Assembly (NCBI RefSeq): GCF_949628265.1
Contig: NC_088788.1
Coordinates: 10,478,001 to 10,542,000, forward strand
Reading direction: 5' to 3'
Source: Cloeon dipterum
Taxonomy: Eukaryota; Arthropoda; Insecta; Ephemeroptera; Baetidae
Length of the DNA stretch: 64,000 nt
The translations under genes and the position numbers were made by a program. The stretch's first letter is position 1. The number at the start of each line of letters is the position of its first letter. Positions 41,382 through 51,959 of the stretch are shown piece after piece. The notes under the pieces are model-generated. The model did not search any database. It had not been told where the DNA came from and was given only the letters and a program-made list of their open reading frames with translations.

Positions 41382-44020
41382 TTAAAAGAATTTGAACTGG
41401 AAAAATTGAAACAATCTTCTCAGGCGGTGCTGGCTTCTCTCCCACTTGTTTGCGCATTTTATATGGCCTGAGCTGATCTTCTGCTTGTTCCATTCGATTG
41501 CAGTCCTTACAATGTCCGACCCACGGTAGAAATCAACCGCGACCACGTTCGCAGTTCGGCCCCACGAGCCCTGGTACCACGACGTTACGTTCCTGTTGAC
41601 TGAATCTGCCATTTTTCTTAGTCCACCGAGTTCATCAGTGATAACATCCCATGCTGTTGGCGTCAATTCAGCCATCGCGGACCACGCGTTATTTGTAGGT
41701 GCTGAAACCTCTGCGAAGAGCAAGTTTATTTTACTATTTAATTTCTATTTAAACCAATTTACCACTCAAATAACTGTAAAGGTCTTCAAGTGTTCTGACG
41801 TTGCCCCATTTGTGCTCAACTCGATTCCAAAGCCAATCGTACTTGCTGTACATATTGTAATTATCATAAGAAATAATTAACTTTCCTCCACCGGAAGCCC
41901 TCAAATCGCTTATTCTCGAGCTCCATCCTAAAATAGTTTACAAATATTGAATAAACTAAAAGTATAGTCACGCTTTAGTTTAATTTTACCTTCTGACCCA
42001 CGCGGGATGATATACTGCGAGAACTCCTGCTGCAGATATGCAATCAGTTTTTCGTGAATAGCATCGCTGTTGAAACCGTAGGGGAATTCCCGGGCGTCGA
42101 AAATGACTATTTCATTTTCAGTGTTCGCCAAGAACTGCTGAACTTGGGCTACAACCACCTCAAGGCGGTGGATTTGGAAAGCGCCGTGGTTTATCCAAAA
42201 TCCTGTTTGGTTTTCAGCCCTTTGAGGTCTGCAGCGAGGAAAATGGCATAAAACTGACTGAGAAAATCTGTCCGAAAACTTTCTGCGTGCGGGAAGGCAA
42301 AGCAAACATGCAACAACAAAACAAAAGCAATCTAAACTACAAAGAGAAAAAATCTGTATAACAAACAGTGAATTATGGTTCGTCACAACACCGAAAGACA
42401 ATTATATTTTAATATTAAAATTAAATTGAGAGAAAATAACGAACCCATAGTAGGCAGGCCTGATATCGAGATATCTCACTCCCCTGATGAGTTGCGCAAG
42501 CAGGTCTTCATCCTGGGTCACCGTATATTTCAAGACAAGCGTGTCGCCCAGAACGGGATCGTATTTGCTGTAAGCGCCTGAGTCGTGTGTGCCGGGAATA
42601 AAAATGTCCTTTATGATTTGATCCCCGAGGCCAACCATATCGGCCATCCAGGTTGGCTCAAGGCGGAGGCAACTGCTCGCCAAGACCTGGCCGCCGCTTG
42701 ACACGTATCCAATGTGGTAGTCTGATAAAAAAAATAACAATTTTTAAATCTATAAAACTATATAAATGAGTATAATTTTGTTTGAAGTTGAAAATAAAAT
42801 TGTTTTGTTAATGAGAAAATTATTTAAAAATAATCCATAGCGATTTTTTCCATTTTTTTTCATTTGCAGGTGTTACATAACAATTAATTTTTCGAGTGAT
42901 AGTTTATAAAAGGAGATTCAAAGTCAAATTGGATTTTTCAATAGTGATTTTTTTCGGTTTACCTCTTTCGAGATAGGCGACCCCCTGTTAGTGAACAACT
43001 CGCGAAAACTCCACTTCCCAATAACATTGCGAACAAACAGGGCGCACTGAAGACAAGTCAGAAAAATACCAACTCTTGTTACTACCCACGCACAGGGGTT
43101 CTTTTTATTGAAACGCTAAAATAATATAAATGGATAATTGTACTTTTTTAGAATCAAAGATCAAAAAGAGAATAATATATTTTTCAAAAAACCGCTAGTA
43201 TAACACGATATTTGTACTTTTTTGTAGAAAAATCCTAAATTCGATCTCAAATATAAACCATTTTGCAAGTTTAAAATGTTTTTGGCATTTTTGGTCTCCA
43301 AAGACAGAAGCTTAGACTTTAAATATCTAAGCTCAAAAGTCATTAAATTGTGTGATTTCATTCTCAATTTGGCGTTTGAAAGAAATATCAGATGCACAGA
43401 TATAAAAATCTATTGTCTTTAATGATTAAACTTCAAAGGATTTTTAAGAAAAGATGACCAGGGGAAAAACTTTAAATTTAGAAAGTGATATAGTTATGTC
43501 AATAATGGACCTACACATTTTTTTCAAATTGGTCACTCAAATTTTGTTTCTGTATTTCGATTCCAGCCCTTATTAAGTGCAAACAATCCTCACCTAGGCA
43601 TTTTGAAACGAATCCAAGTTCGGAGCTGGAATTCACGTAACTGTCCACCATAGTGTTGGTCACATAGAAGCCTTCGCAGGCGTCGGTTGGGCTCAAATCG
43701 AGCCTCTCCAGGGGATTGGCCGTGCCAGACACAGTCGGGTCAGAATTAAAGATACCGATCCAGTCTCCACTGGCAGGGCTTGCTCCCATCCAGTTGAGCT
43801 CGAGTTGGTTTAAGGTCGATCTGTTGGCGATGGAGCTGACTGTGAGATGGACACGAAGGCCAGACGTGCATTCTAACGTGGCTATGAGGTTGAAATTTTT
43901 CAGATTAAATAAAAGAAATAGTTGAAAATGGTATTTTTATCACTTACGATGCACAGGCGCGGCTTGCAGCGTGGAAAATGCGCATATCATAAAGACCAAG
44001 AACGTGTCTTTGACTAGCAT
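41382..44020 (-). CDS. Secreted PI-PLC X-domain protein, copy A
   Basis: A secreted relative of PLC X-domain (PLCXD) proteins, phosphoinositide-cleaving enzymes without the Y or C2 domains. Exons 44020-43948, 43881-43594, 42721-42445, 42238-42000, 41927-41763 and 41710-41382 close in phase (456 aa). Residues 1-20 form a signal peptide ending TLQAA. Residues 25-120 form a probable beta-sandwich with an ASGDWIGIFN motif. The X domain follows: GTHDSGAYS (first catalytic His and Asp), RYLDIRPAYYG (Arg), FWINHG (second His), EIVIFDAREFPYGF and VVAVDFYRG. All expected catalytic residues are present, so activity is plausible; the substrate is unknown. The start is supported by an acceptor 11 nt upstream, which makes a separate 5' UTR exon likely. 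Copy B has the same exon structure. Copy A ends with a basic/aromatic tail (RLRRLFQFFQFKFF) that copy B lacks. Confidence 0.92.
42961..43105. other. Conserved block in the second coding intron of PLC copy A
   Basis: This stretch and its counterpart at 47733-47877 differ at only about 9 of 143 positions by eye, whereas the flanking intron has drifted and gained indels. On the minus strand it contains an open frame (including ALFVRNVIGKWSFRELF) ending at a GTAAAC donor. Including it would break the frame into the next exon. It could be a poison exon, an exon of another transcript, or a regulatory element. Confidence 0.5.
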
Positions 44021-44316
44021 TTTATTAATCCCTGCAACGACGGTTAAAAAATAACTATGATTTGATTTGACAAACTTTTTTGACAGCTTTTACCTGTTCG
44101 CTCTTATCAGGATTAAATTTGATTAACTTTTACCCCAGTGTGATACCGTTGTCAACCGCATCAAGTGTTTGTGCAACGAAAGCGAAATCAAAGCTTGACG
44201 TTGTCTCTTCTTATCTCCCTCGTACTCTCTAATAACAAATATTACAAAACAATCAACAATAAAAATAAAACGACAATCGATCACGTTATAGAGTGAAAGG
44301 CTAAATAAATTATTAC

Positions 44317-44397
44317 CTAAGCTGTTGATGTTGGGATGAGTGCACAGAGCAGTGCGAGGAGCAACCACTCTTTGACAAAAACGAGCTGCGAATGCAT
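44317..44397 (-). CDS. Upstream ORF with signal-peptide character, 5' exon of PLC copy A
   Basis: ATG at 44397 opens 26 codons of classic signal-peptide character (EWLLLALLCALIPTSTA core) and ends in TAG. The G of that stop is the last base before a GTAATA donor. The PLC exon with the real start has an acceptor just before it, so this is most likely the 5' UTR exon and the ORF is a uORF. The copy B version has 8 more nucleotides here and so a different end. Confidence 0.45.
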   Translation of the reverse strand: MHSQLVFVKEWLLLALLCALIPTSTA

Positions 44398-44894
44398 ATT
44401 ACGCATAGGAGAGCAGACCGGTTGGGGCAGCAGAGTGAGATGACCTCGTAACACACTTCAACATAATTCAGTGTCAAAATAAATGCTACACAATGGCACT
44501 ACTCGTTACTAGCGTCTATCAGAGGAGAGGATGTAGCGCTCGTCACCATTGGAACATATTGAAAGAAAGAAGAAGAGGGTTCGCGCGGTCCTTTCTTAAA
44601 TATTTCAAGCCTCTGCGCCCCCGTTGTTAATGACAATAATGACTAATTTCTATAGCCGTATTTACTAAGGCCGATCAACGATCTCGTAAGAGGCGTAAAC
44701 TCTGAAAAATTGTTTAGTGCTCTGCAAGCTTTTATGGTTTTCTCTCCTTTAGACACGGGTATAAAAAATGTTTATTGCTTTTCGTTCAGTTTAACAAAAC
44801 GTATTTGGGACATAAAATAAAAATCATTTTAATATTAGGGCCAGCTTAACGTAAAAATCTGTTTAAATTATTGTTTCATTAGAGAAAAAGCTGA

Positions 44895-45186
44895 CTTAAG
44901 AGAGTGGCCATTACGTAAATCGTGGTTTTCATCAGTTTTAAAGTGGGTTTAAGTTTTAAGTTAAGTGTGTCAACTAATATGAGAGATGATTTTGTTATTA
45001 TGAATATTAATATTTATTATATTTTTAAATCTAAATTTGAATAGAACAAACTAATGTCTCTTGAACGAGATTCATAAATTTTCAATTTTAACACAAGAAT
45101 GTTGAAATAAATTTGTCAAATTATTATGCTCCTTGATCAAAAAATTGATTATTTTATACGTTCCAAGTTAGGTATTTATGTTCAAA
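44895..45186. other. Spacer between duplication units A and B
   Basis: 292 bp of AT-rich DNA not shared between the units. I see no terminal inverted repeats, target-site duplication or coding potential that would explain the duplication. Confidence 0.7.
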
Positions 45187-46124
45187 TGAACTTGGCCAAC
45201 ATTAACAAAAACAATGTCGTAATGTGTACAAAGAAAATCGCCGCGCCAAAAGCGCCAGCCACCGGTGACAACGTTCAAATGGTAATGCTTTGCGAGTATT
45301 TTCGTCACGCAATGGAGGTGATAATGGATTTTCTTATAGAATGGGAGGCCGAGTCTCAAGAGCACAGGTAGTAACAACAGCGACAGCAGTGTTAAGAAGG
45401 GCAGTGGCAAAGACAACTTGGCTAGCAATCCTTCTTCTCCGGCGTCGAGTCCCGACATGCCTACTCATCGAGCTGCGAGGTAAATAATGTTTTTATATAT
45501 CAATAAGGGATTAAAAAATTTAAAATCATTAGTAGTCATCCAAACACTTTATGGTACGCTACACACTATTATAATTAAGGTGAAATTTAATTTTTGAAGC
45601 TGTTAAAAGCATGAAAAATATTTTTATGTTCATTTATTTATTTATTTTGCCTTTGATAAATTCCATCAACTGTGAAGCAAAATTCTCAGCACTGTTGTTT
45701 TTTTATCAGGAAAAGTACTGCCGATCAGGTCAGAGAGTTTTTTAGAGAACGTGAAAAATAATTTTCTTGCAGCTGAAATATACTAAAAAGTCAACCAGAT
45801 CTGAAAATTATCAAGAAAATTAAATTTACAACACATCAGATTTTCTCAAGATATAAAATGATCAACCAATTTAATAATTTAAAACTAGGCTGTTTGTTTG
45901 TATTAAAATCACCTTTTTTATTGAAATTGAATTTTACATTTTAAATTTGTCGGAGAGCGATGCCTCGTCCTTGAACAGCAACGATTTGGACACTGGCGGC
46001 ATGTACAACGGGAACAGCGCCACGGGGCTCGAAAGCATGTCGAGCGCCGAGACGCCGCACAAGCCCATCTCATGCAGCTTCTGCATGGACAGCAACGGCC
46101 AGCAGGAGGTGTGTACGGAGGCAG
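45187..46124 (+). pseudogene. Rapgap1 3'-fragment pseudogene
   Basis: Copies of the end of exon 37573-37869, all of exon 37928-38067 and the first 185 nt of exon 38546-38831, with the introns between them. The exon 10 copy and its donor are intact. The acceptor before the last copied exon has changed from TACAG to TACAT, and the rest of the gene is deleted. There is no GAP domain and no promoter, so it cannot encode a RapGAP. Because it lies downstream of Rapgap1 on the same strand, it could only act as a source of alternative 3' exons. Confidence 0.9.
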
Positions 46125-46241
46125 AAAAAATTAACTGTTTAAGATTAAACTAATCGGTGCTGGTTCAGTGTGACCCTGGTTTTAAAAGAATTTGAACTGG
46201 AAAAATTGAAACAGTCTTCTCAGGCGGTGCTGGCTTCTCTC

Positions 46242-48737
46242 TCACTTGTTTGCGCATTTAATATTGCCAGAGCTGATCTTCTGCTTGTTCCACTCGATTG
46301 CAGTCCTTACAATATCCGACCCACGGTAGAAATCAACCGCGACCACGTTCGCAGTTCGGCCCCACGAGCCCTGGTACCACGACGTTACGTTCCTGTTGAC
46401 TGAATCTGCCATTTTTCTTAATCCGCCGAATTTATCAGTGATAACATCCCATGTTCCTGGCGTCAATTCTGTCATCGCAGACCACGCGTTATTTGTAGGT
46501 GTTGAAATCTCTGCGAAAAGCAAGTTTATTTTTCTATTTAATTTCTATTTAAACTAATTTACCACTCAAATAACTGTAAAGGTCTACAAGTGTTCTGACG
46601 TTGCCCCATTTGTGCTCAACTCGATTCCAAAGCCAATCGTACTTGTTGTACATATTGGAATTATCATAAGAAATAATGAGCTTTCCGCCACCGGAAGCCC
46701 TCAAATCGCTTATTCTCGAGCTCCATCCTAGAATAGTTTACAAAAATTGGGTAAATCGCAATTTAGTTTAATTTTACCTTCTGGCCCGCGAGGGATGATA
46801 TACTGCGAGAACTCCTGCTGCAGATATGCAATCAGCTTTTCGTGAATAGCATCGCTGTTGAAACCGTAGGGGAATTCCCTGACGTCGAAAATGACTATTT
46901 CTTTTTCGGTGTTTGCCAAGAACTGCCGAACTTGGGCTACAACAACTTCCAGGCGGTGGACTTGGACAATGCCGTGGTTTATCCAAAATCCTGTTTGGTT
47001 TTCAGCCCTTTGAGGTCTGCAGCGAGGAAAATGGCATAAAACTGACTGAGAAAATCTGTCCGAAAACTTTCTGCGTGCGTAAAGGCAAACCAAACATGCA
47101 ACAAACAAAACAAAAGCAATCTAAACCACAAACATCTACAAGCAAAGAGAAAAAACCTGATTCACAAACAGGGAATTGTCATGATTCACTACCCCGAAAA
47201 ACAATTTATAAGATATAAAAATTAAATTAAAATTAAATAACGAACCCATAGTAGGCAGGCCTGATATCGAGATATCTCACTCCCCTGATGAGTTGCGCGA
47301 GCAGGTCTTCATCCTGGGTCAACGCATATTTCAAGACAATCGATTCGCCCAGAACGGGATCGTATTTGCTGTAAGCGCCTGAGTCGTGTGTGCCGGGAAT
47401 GAAAATGTCCTTTATGATTTGGTCTCCTAGGCCAACCATATCGGCCATCCAGGTTGGCTCAAGGCGGAGGCAACTGCTCGCCAAGACCTGGCCGCCGCTT
47501 GACACGTATCCAATGTGGTAGGCTGAGATATAAAATTATACAAATCAGCAAAATTTTGTTTCAAGTTGACAATGAAATTTGTTTAATGTGAAAATTATTT
47601 TAAAAATAATCCATAGCGATTTTTCCAGTGTTTTTCATTTTCAGATATTAAAAATTAATTTTTCGAATCATTGTTTATAAAAGGAGACTCAAAGTCAAAT
47701 TGGATTTTTCAGTGGTGAATTTTGATCGGTTTACCTCTTCCGAGATAGGCGACCCCCTGATAGCGAACAACTCGCGAAAACTCCACTTCCCAATAACATT
47801 GCGAACAAACAGGGCGCACGGAAGACAAGTCAGAAAAAGACCAACTCTTGTTACTACCTACGCACTGGGGATCGTTTTATTGAAACGCTAAAAATAATAT
47901 GAATAGATAAATTTAATTTTTTAGATTCCGAGATTAAAAAAAAATTCGTAGAAAAATCCTAAATTCAACCTCAAATGTTAAACATTTTACAAGTTTGAAA
48001 TGTTTTCGGCATTTTTGTTCCAAAAGACAGGTTTAGAATTTTAATGTTTAAGATAAAAAATTATAAAATGGTGTGATTTCATTCTCAATTTGGCGTTTGA
48101 AAGAAATATCAGACGCACAAATATATTAATCTATTGTCTTTAATTATTAACCCTATTATGTATTTAAATTCAAAGGGTTTTTAAGAAAAGGTGACTAGGG
48201 GAAAAAGTTTTAGAGATTTAGTAAAGTCAGTTAGTGGACTCTAAACATTTTTTTTAATTTTATCAATTAAATTTTGTTTCTGTATTTCGATTCCAGCAAA
48301 AAATCCTCACCTAGGCATTTTGAAACGAATCCAAATTCAGAGCCAGAATTCACGTAACTGTCCACCTTAGTGTTGGTCACATAAAAGCCTTTGCCAGCAT
48401 CGGTCGGGCTCAAATCAAGCCTCTCCAGAGGATTGGCCGTGCCAGACACAGTCGGGTCAGAATTAAAGATACCGATCCAGTCTCCACTAGCAGGGCTTGC
48501 TCCCATCCAGTTGAGCTCGAGTTGGTTTAAGGTCGATCTGTTGGCGATGGAGCTGACTGTGAGATGGACACGAAGGCCAGACGTGCATTCTAACGTGGCT
48601 ATGAGGTTGAATTTTTTTAGATTAAATAGAAGAAATAATTGAAATTTGTATTATTATCACTTACGATGCACAGGCGCGGCTTGCAGCGTGGAAAATGCGC
48701 ATATTGTAAAGACCAAGAACGTGTCTTTGACTAGCAT
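46242..48737 (-). CDS. Secreted PI-PLC X-domain protein, copy B
   Basis: Tandem paralogue of the PLC at 41382-44020. Exons 48737-48665, 48598-48311, 47522-47246, 47016-46778, 46727-46563 and 46510-46242; the first five have exactly the copy A lengths (73, 288, 277, 239, 165 nt). Product 436 aa. The signal peptide, DWIGIF motif and catalytic GTHDSG, LDIRPAYYG and WINHG motifs are all kept, so it is not an obvious pseudogene. In exon 3, I count about 11 differences in 277 nt, many of them synonymous. The one clear structural change is TGG to TGA in the last exon, which removes the 20-residue basic/aromatic tail of copy A. The gene carries its own upstream exon, so it was duplicated with its promoter. 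Confidence 0.92.
47733..47877. other. Conserved block in the second coding intron of PLC copy B
   Basis: Counterpart of 42961-43105. The open frame and the GTAAAC donor on the minus strand are kept. The internal CAG that could serve as an acceptor in copy A is CCG here, whereas the GTAG 33 nt farther upstream is shared by both. Confidence 0.5.
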
Positions 48738-49027
48738 TTTATTGATCCCTGCAACGACGATCAAAAAATAAAACTGATTCGATTTGACAAACTTTGTTGA
48801 CAGCTTTCTCCATTTCACTCTTATCAGAATTAAATTTGATTAACTTTTACCCGCAACTTTAACCGCATCAAGTGTTTGTGCAACGAAAGCGAAACCAAAT
48901 AATGCTTGACGTTGTCTTTTCTTATCTCCCTCGTACTCTCCAATAACAAATATTATAAAACAATCTTCAATAAAAATAAAACGCCAATCGATCACGTTAT
49001 AGAGTGAAAGGCTAAATAAATTATTAC

Positions 49028-49116
49028 CTAAGCTTAACAGTTGCAGATGTTGGGATGAGCGCACAGAGCAGTGCGAGGAGCAACCACTCTTTGACAAAAA
49101 CGAGCTGCGAATGCAT
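49028..49116 (-). CDS. Upstream ORF with signal-peptide character, 5' exon of PLC copy B
   Basis: Same MHSQLVFVKEW start and hydrophobic core as the copy A uORF, but the exon continues through SATVKL to a GTAATA donor in phase 2. After splicing to the PLC coding exon it would stop at TAA a single base before the PLC ATG (32 codons). Such a termination-start arrangement could permit reinitiation or repress the main ORF. Confidence 0.4.
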
Positions 49117-49545
49117 ATTACGCATAGGAGAGCAGACCGGTTGGGGCAGCAGAGTGAGATGACCTCGTAACACACTTCAGCATAATTCAGTGTCAAAATA
49201 AATGCTACACAAAGGCACTACTCGTTATACTAACATATTGAAAGAAAGAAGAGACGAGGGTTCGCGGTCATTTCTGAAATATTTTGAGCCTCTGCGTCCC
49301 CGTTGTTAATGACAATATGAACAATTTCTAAGGCCAGCACAGTTCAACGATCGCGTGAGAGGCGTAAACTCTGAAAAATTGTTTAATGCTCTCTGCAAGT
49401 TATTATGGGTTTCTCTGCTGCTTTAGACACGAGCATAAAAAATATTTATTGCTCTTCGTTCAGTTTAACAAAACGTATTGTGATTTTTAGCTAGTTTAAC
49501 GTAAAAGTCTATTAGAAATTTTTGTTGGATTAGAGAAAAAGCTGA

Positions 49546-50126
49546 TATAATTAGTCATAGGCAAAACAGTTCCATCACATTCATTTTAATCAATATAATA
49601 ATGTTTTTTTAATCAGTGATAGTTCAAATGATAGTTAAATAAAGTCTTTATCGTCTTTATATTTCGTTAATTTCATTATGTATTGTTGACAAACAGCTGG
49701 TGAGTAAATTAATTTTTTCAATGTGTCCAATTTCTCTTTTATTATTTACTCAGTAGTACATATTAACTCAGTAGTTTATTTGCCCAGTTTAATCAGATAA
49801 TAAAAAATGTCTTATTTAAACAAGCGCACACCGGCACACCTAACATGAATCTGGTGCCAGCTAAAAACTTTTAAACAATTCAAATATTTACCATACTTTT
49901 ATTTTAGCGCATGCGCATTCGAAAACTTCTGCCCGCCTTTCAGGACCGTTGTTTGAGCTTCTGTGTGTGTTGTTTTTGTTCTCTTGCGCGCTGCTACTCC
50001 ACGCCACTCCACGCTTCTCTTGCAGGGATGCCCACACTGGACACTGACTATTTCTTTTAAATTGTTAGGATTATCATAAATAACTTGTCGACGTTTGACT
50101 TTGACAACTTGGACTGAATTTCCACG
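49546..50126 (+). promoter_or_regulatory. Nse4 upstream region
   Basis: AT-rich sequence with no gene to about 49.85 kb, then a GC-richer stretch leading into the Nse4 start. It contains an NRF-1-type palindrome, listed separately. No TATA box is seen. Confidence 0.5.
49907..49916. promoter_or_regulatory. NRF-1-type palindromic site
   Basis: GCGCATGCGC, the core NRF-1 (insect Ewg) motif, about 210 nt upstream of the Nse4 ATG. Such sites are common in housekeeping promoters. Confidence 0.6.
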
Positions 50127-51848
50127 ATGGCAGGCACACCATTTGAGCAGTGGAACAATTTCCTAGACCTGATCGACGAGGCAAAAGAATTTCGTAAGTT
50201 CAAGTAAAGGCAAAATCCGCAAAAAAATCATGCTCATCTTATATTCTGCTTAGCAAATTAAATTGGGGCTGTTTTCTCAGTGTCTGTATGTATTTCGTAG
50301 TGTGCGGAAGAGCTGTTATGTGTATATCAAATCAACATTTCAATATGTACTTATGTATGTATCCTCTGCAATTACATACATAAGAGTGTTTTTCAGGTTT
50401 GCATAAATTCTCACACTTATTAAATTAAAAATTTCGCAACTATAGATATACGTGTTTGATATTATAGTTTCTCCTGTTTTTCTCCTTATTTTGGGAGCAG
50501 TTAGTATCAATATAAAACGAGTTACAAAATTGGCTACTAATTAAATTCGTTAAATTCAATTTGAAATTTGCGAAATGAAATTTGCTACTTTTTATTGTTG
50601 TGCTCATATATTTACAATATTTTAAAATTTGAATACATATTACATACAAATTCATGGGAAAAAATGATTGAATAGTAACAAAATATTTTTCGCTATTTTC
50701 AGTGTTGAAGGCAGAACAGGGAGAAATGTGCTTGAACCAATTGAAAAGCCTCTCGGACCGAGGGATGGAAATTTTAAAGCAGGAAGAAGGTGCGCCTCTC
50801 ACTTTTTGCTGGTTTAACATATATTTACTGAGCTATTTTTTATTAAACAGCTGAAGACAAGAAGTTGCAGATGATCATGCTGGACATGAATCTGATGGAC
50901 GTGCTGTTTAAAATCTTCCAACTGAATATTCGCATTCTCTCACCTGACAAGTTCAACTTTGACCCTGTGGTCCACGCTCACAAAATTGTAAGATTTAAGC
51001 TGTTTCTAAGTTTGTCGGATAAATTCTTGTTTTGCTACAGCTGCATGTGGTGAAAGAAAAAGATGGTCAAAACTGGGCTGACACCCTTATCGAGGACTTC
51101 TCTCGTTCTGCTTCCAAAGTGTTTGGCTTCAAAGCACCCTCCCTCAGCGTCATGGCTGGGGCTCTGGAGATCACCGACCCTGAGAAAAAAGCCAAGGTCA
51201 GGGCAGCTCCTGTCAGACTGCCAAAGGATGTGATCGAGCCAGCTAAAGCTCCCGAAAAGGCAAATAACAAAGTCGCACCAACAATTATTTAGAGGCTAAC
51301 CAAACGTTTAATCAGGTGGACGCTGTGAAGGGCAGAACTGTGGAGGAGACTGTGATGGAAATTGAAAGGCAACTCATTCAAGCCTATGAACGGAACCAAG
51401 ATTCGTCTCTCAGCTACATCAAGTTCGTTTTCAACCCCGACTCCTTCTCAAAGACTGTCGAAAACATCTTCCACATTTCCTTTCTGGTCAACAGCAATCG
51501 AGCGAGCATCTTTTTAGGTTTGTGGTTTGTTCTTGTAGGTTTATGCATTCATGATTTCAACTTTTTATTTTAGACAAGGATAAAAGACCCAGGATCAAAC
51601 CTATTCCAAAGGAAAACTGGACCAAGAGCAGAGATAGCAAGTGTGCCTTAGTCATGAGTGTCACTCCTGAAGAGTGGAAGGTACGTTTCTAGTCTTGCAT
51701 GGTTTAATCAGGAAATATAATGTTTATTGTGTAATAATTACAGGAGGCTGTTAGGTTGTTCGATGTCAAGAAACCCATGATTATTCTGAAAGAGAGTGAT
51801 ATTCCTGATACCAAACAAACCAATGCTTCTCAGAAGCGCAAGCGTTAG
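50127..51848 (+). CDS. Nse4: Nse4, kleisin subunit of the SMC5/6 complex
   Basis: Non-SMC element 4 bridges the SMC5 and SMC6 heads and is needed for recombination repair and chromosome stability. Seven exons in phase: 50127-50193, 50703-50789, 50851-50987, 51041-51271, 51316-51517, 51574-51680 and 51744-51848; 311 aa. The N-terminal third is helical, as in kleisins. The C-terminal winged-helix (Nse4_C) region is clear: ISYI-like LSYIKFVFNPDSFSKTV, ENIFHISFLVNSNRASIFL, RIKPIP, ALVMSVTPEEWKEAV. The C-terminus is basic (QKRKR). The 51272-51315 intron is only 44 nt and has a weak donor, GTCGCA. Retaining it would end the protein at VAPTII, before the C-terminal domain. The gene converges on INTS15 with 111 bp between stops. 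Confidence 0.93.
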
Positions 51849-51959
51849 GCTAGATGAAGCCCAGTTTCTAGAGCCGAATCAGCAAATTCGTGAATGAAAC
51901 TAAATTATCTGAATGCAGTACAATCAAGAGTCAATTTAATTATAATTCTATGTACAATT

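Larger units (their letters stand above)
37775..44894. repeat. Tandem segmental duplication, unit A
   Basis: About 7.1 kb that recurs at 45187-49545. It runs from within a late Rapgap1 exon, through the 3' end of that gene and the whole PLC copy A, to sequence upstream of the PLC. Similarity starts at TGAACNTGGCCAAC and ends at GAGAAAAAGCTGA in both units. Exons are nearly identical; introns are more diverged. Confidence 0.93.
45187..49545. repeat. Tandem segmental duplication, unit B
   Basis: About 4.4 kb matching unit A in the same orientation. It joins the equivalent of 38730 directly to that of 41319, removing 2588 bp: the end of Rapgap1, its terminal exon and its 3' UTR. The junction falls at 46124/46125. 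The deletion could have occurred during or after duplication. Confidence 0.92.

Noticed and set aside
42970-43085. The intron block as an in-line PLC coding exon
   Set aside because: Its donor leaves phase 0, but the next exon needs phase 1; joining the flanking exons directly gives the family-typical SKCLDYHIGYV instead.
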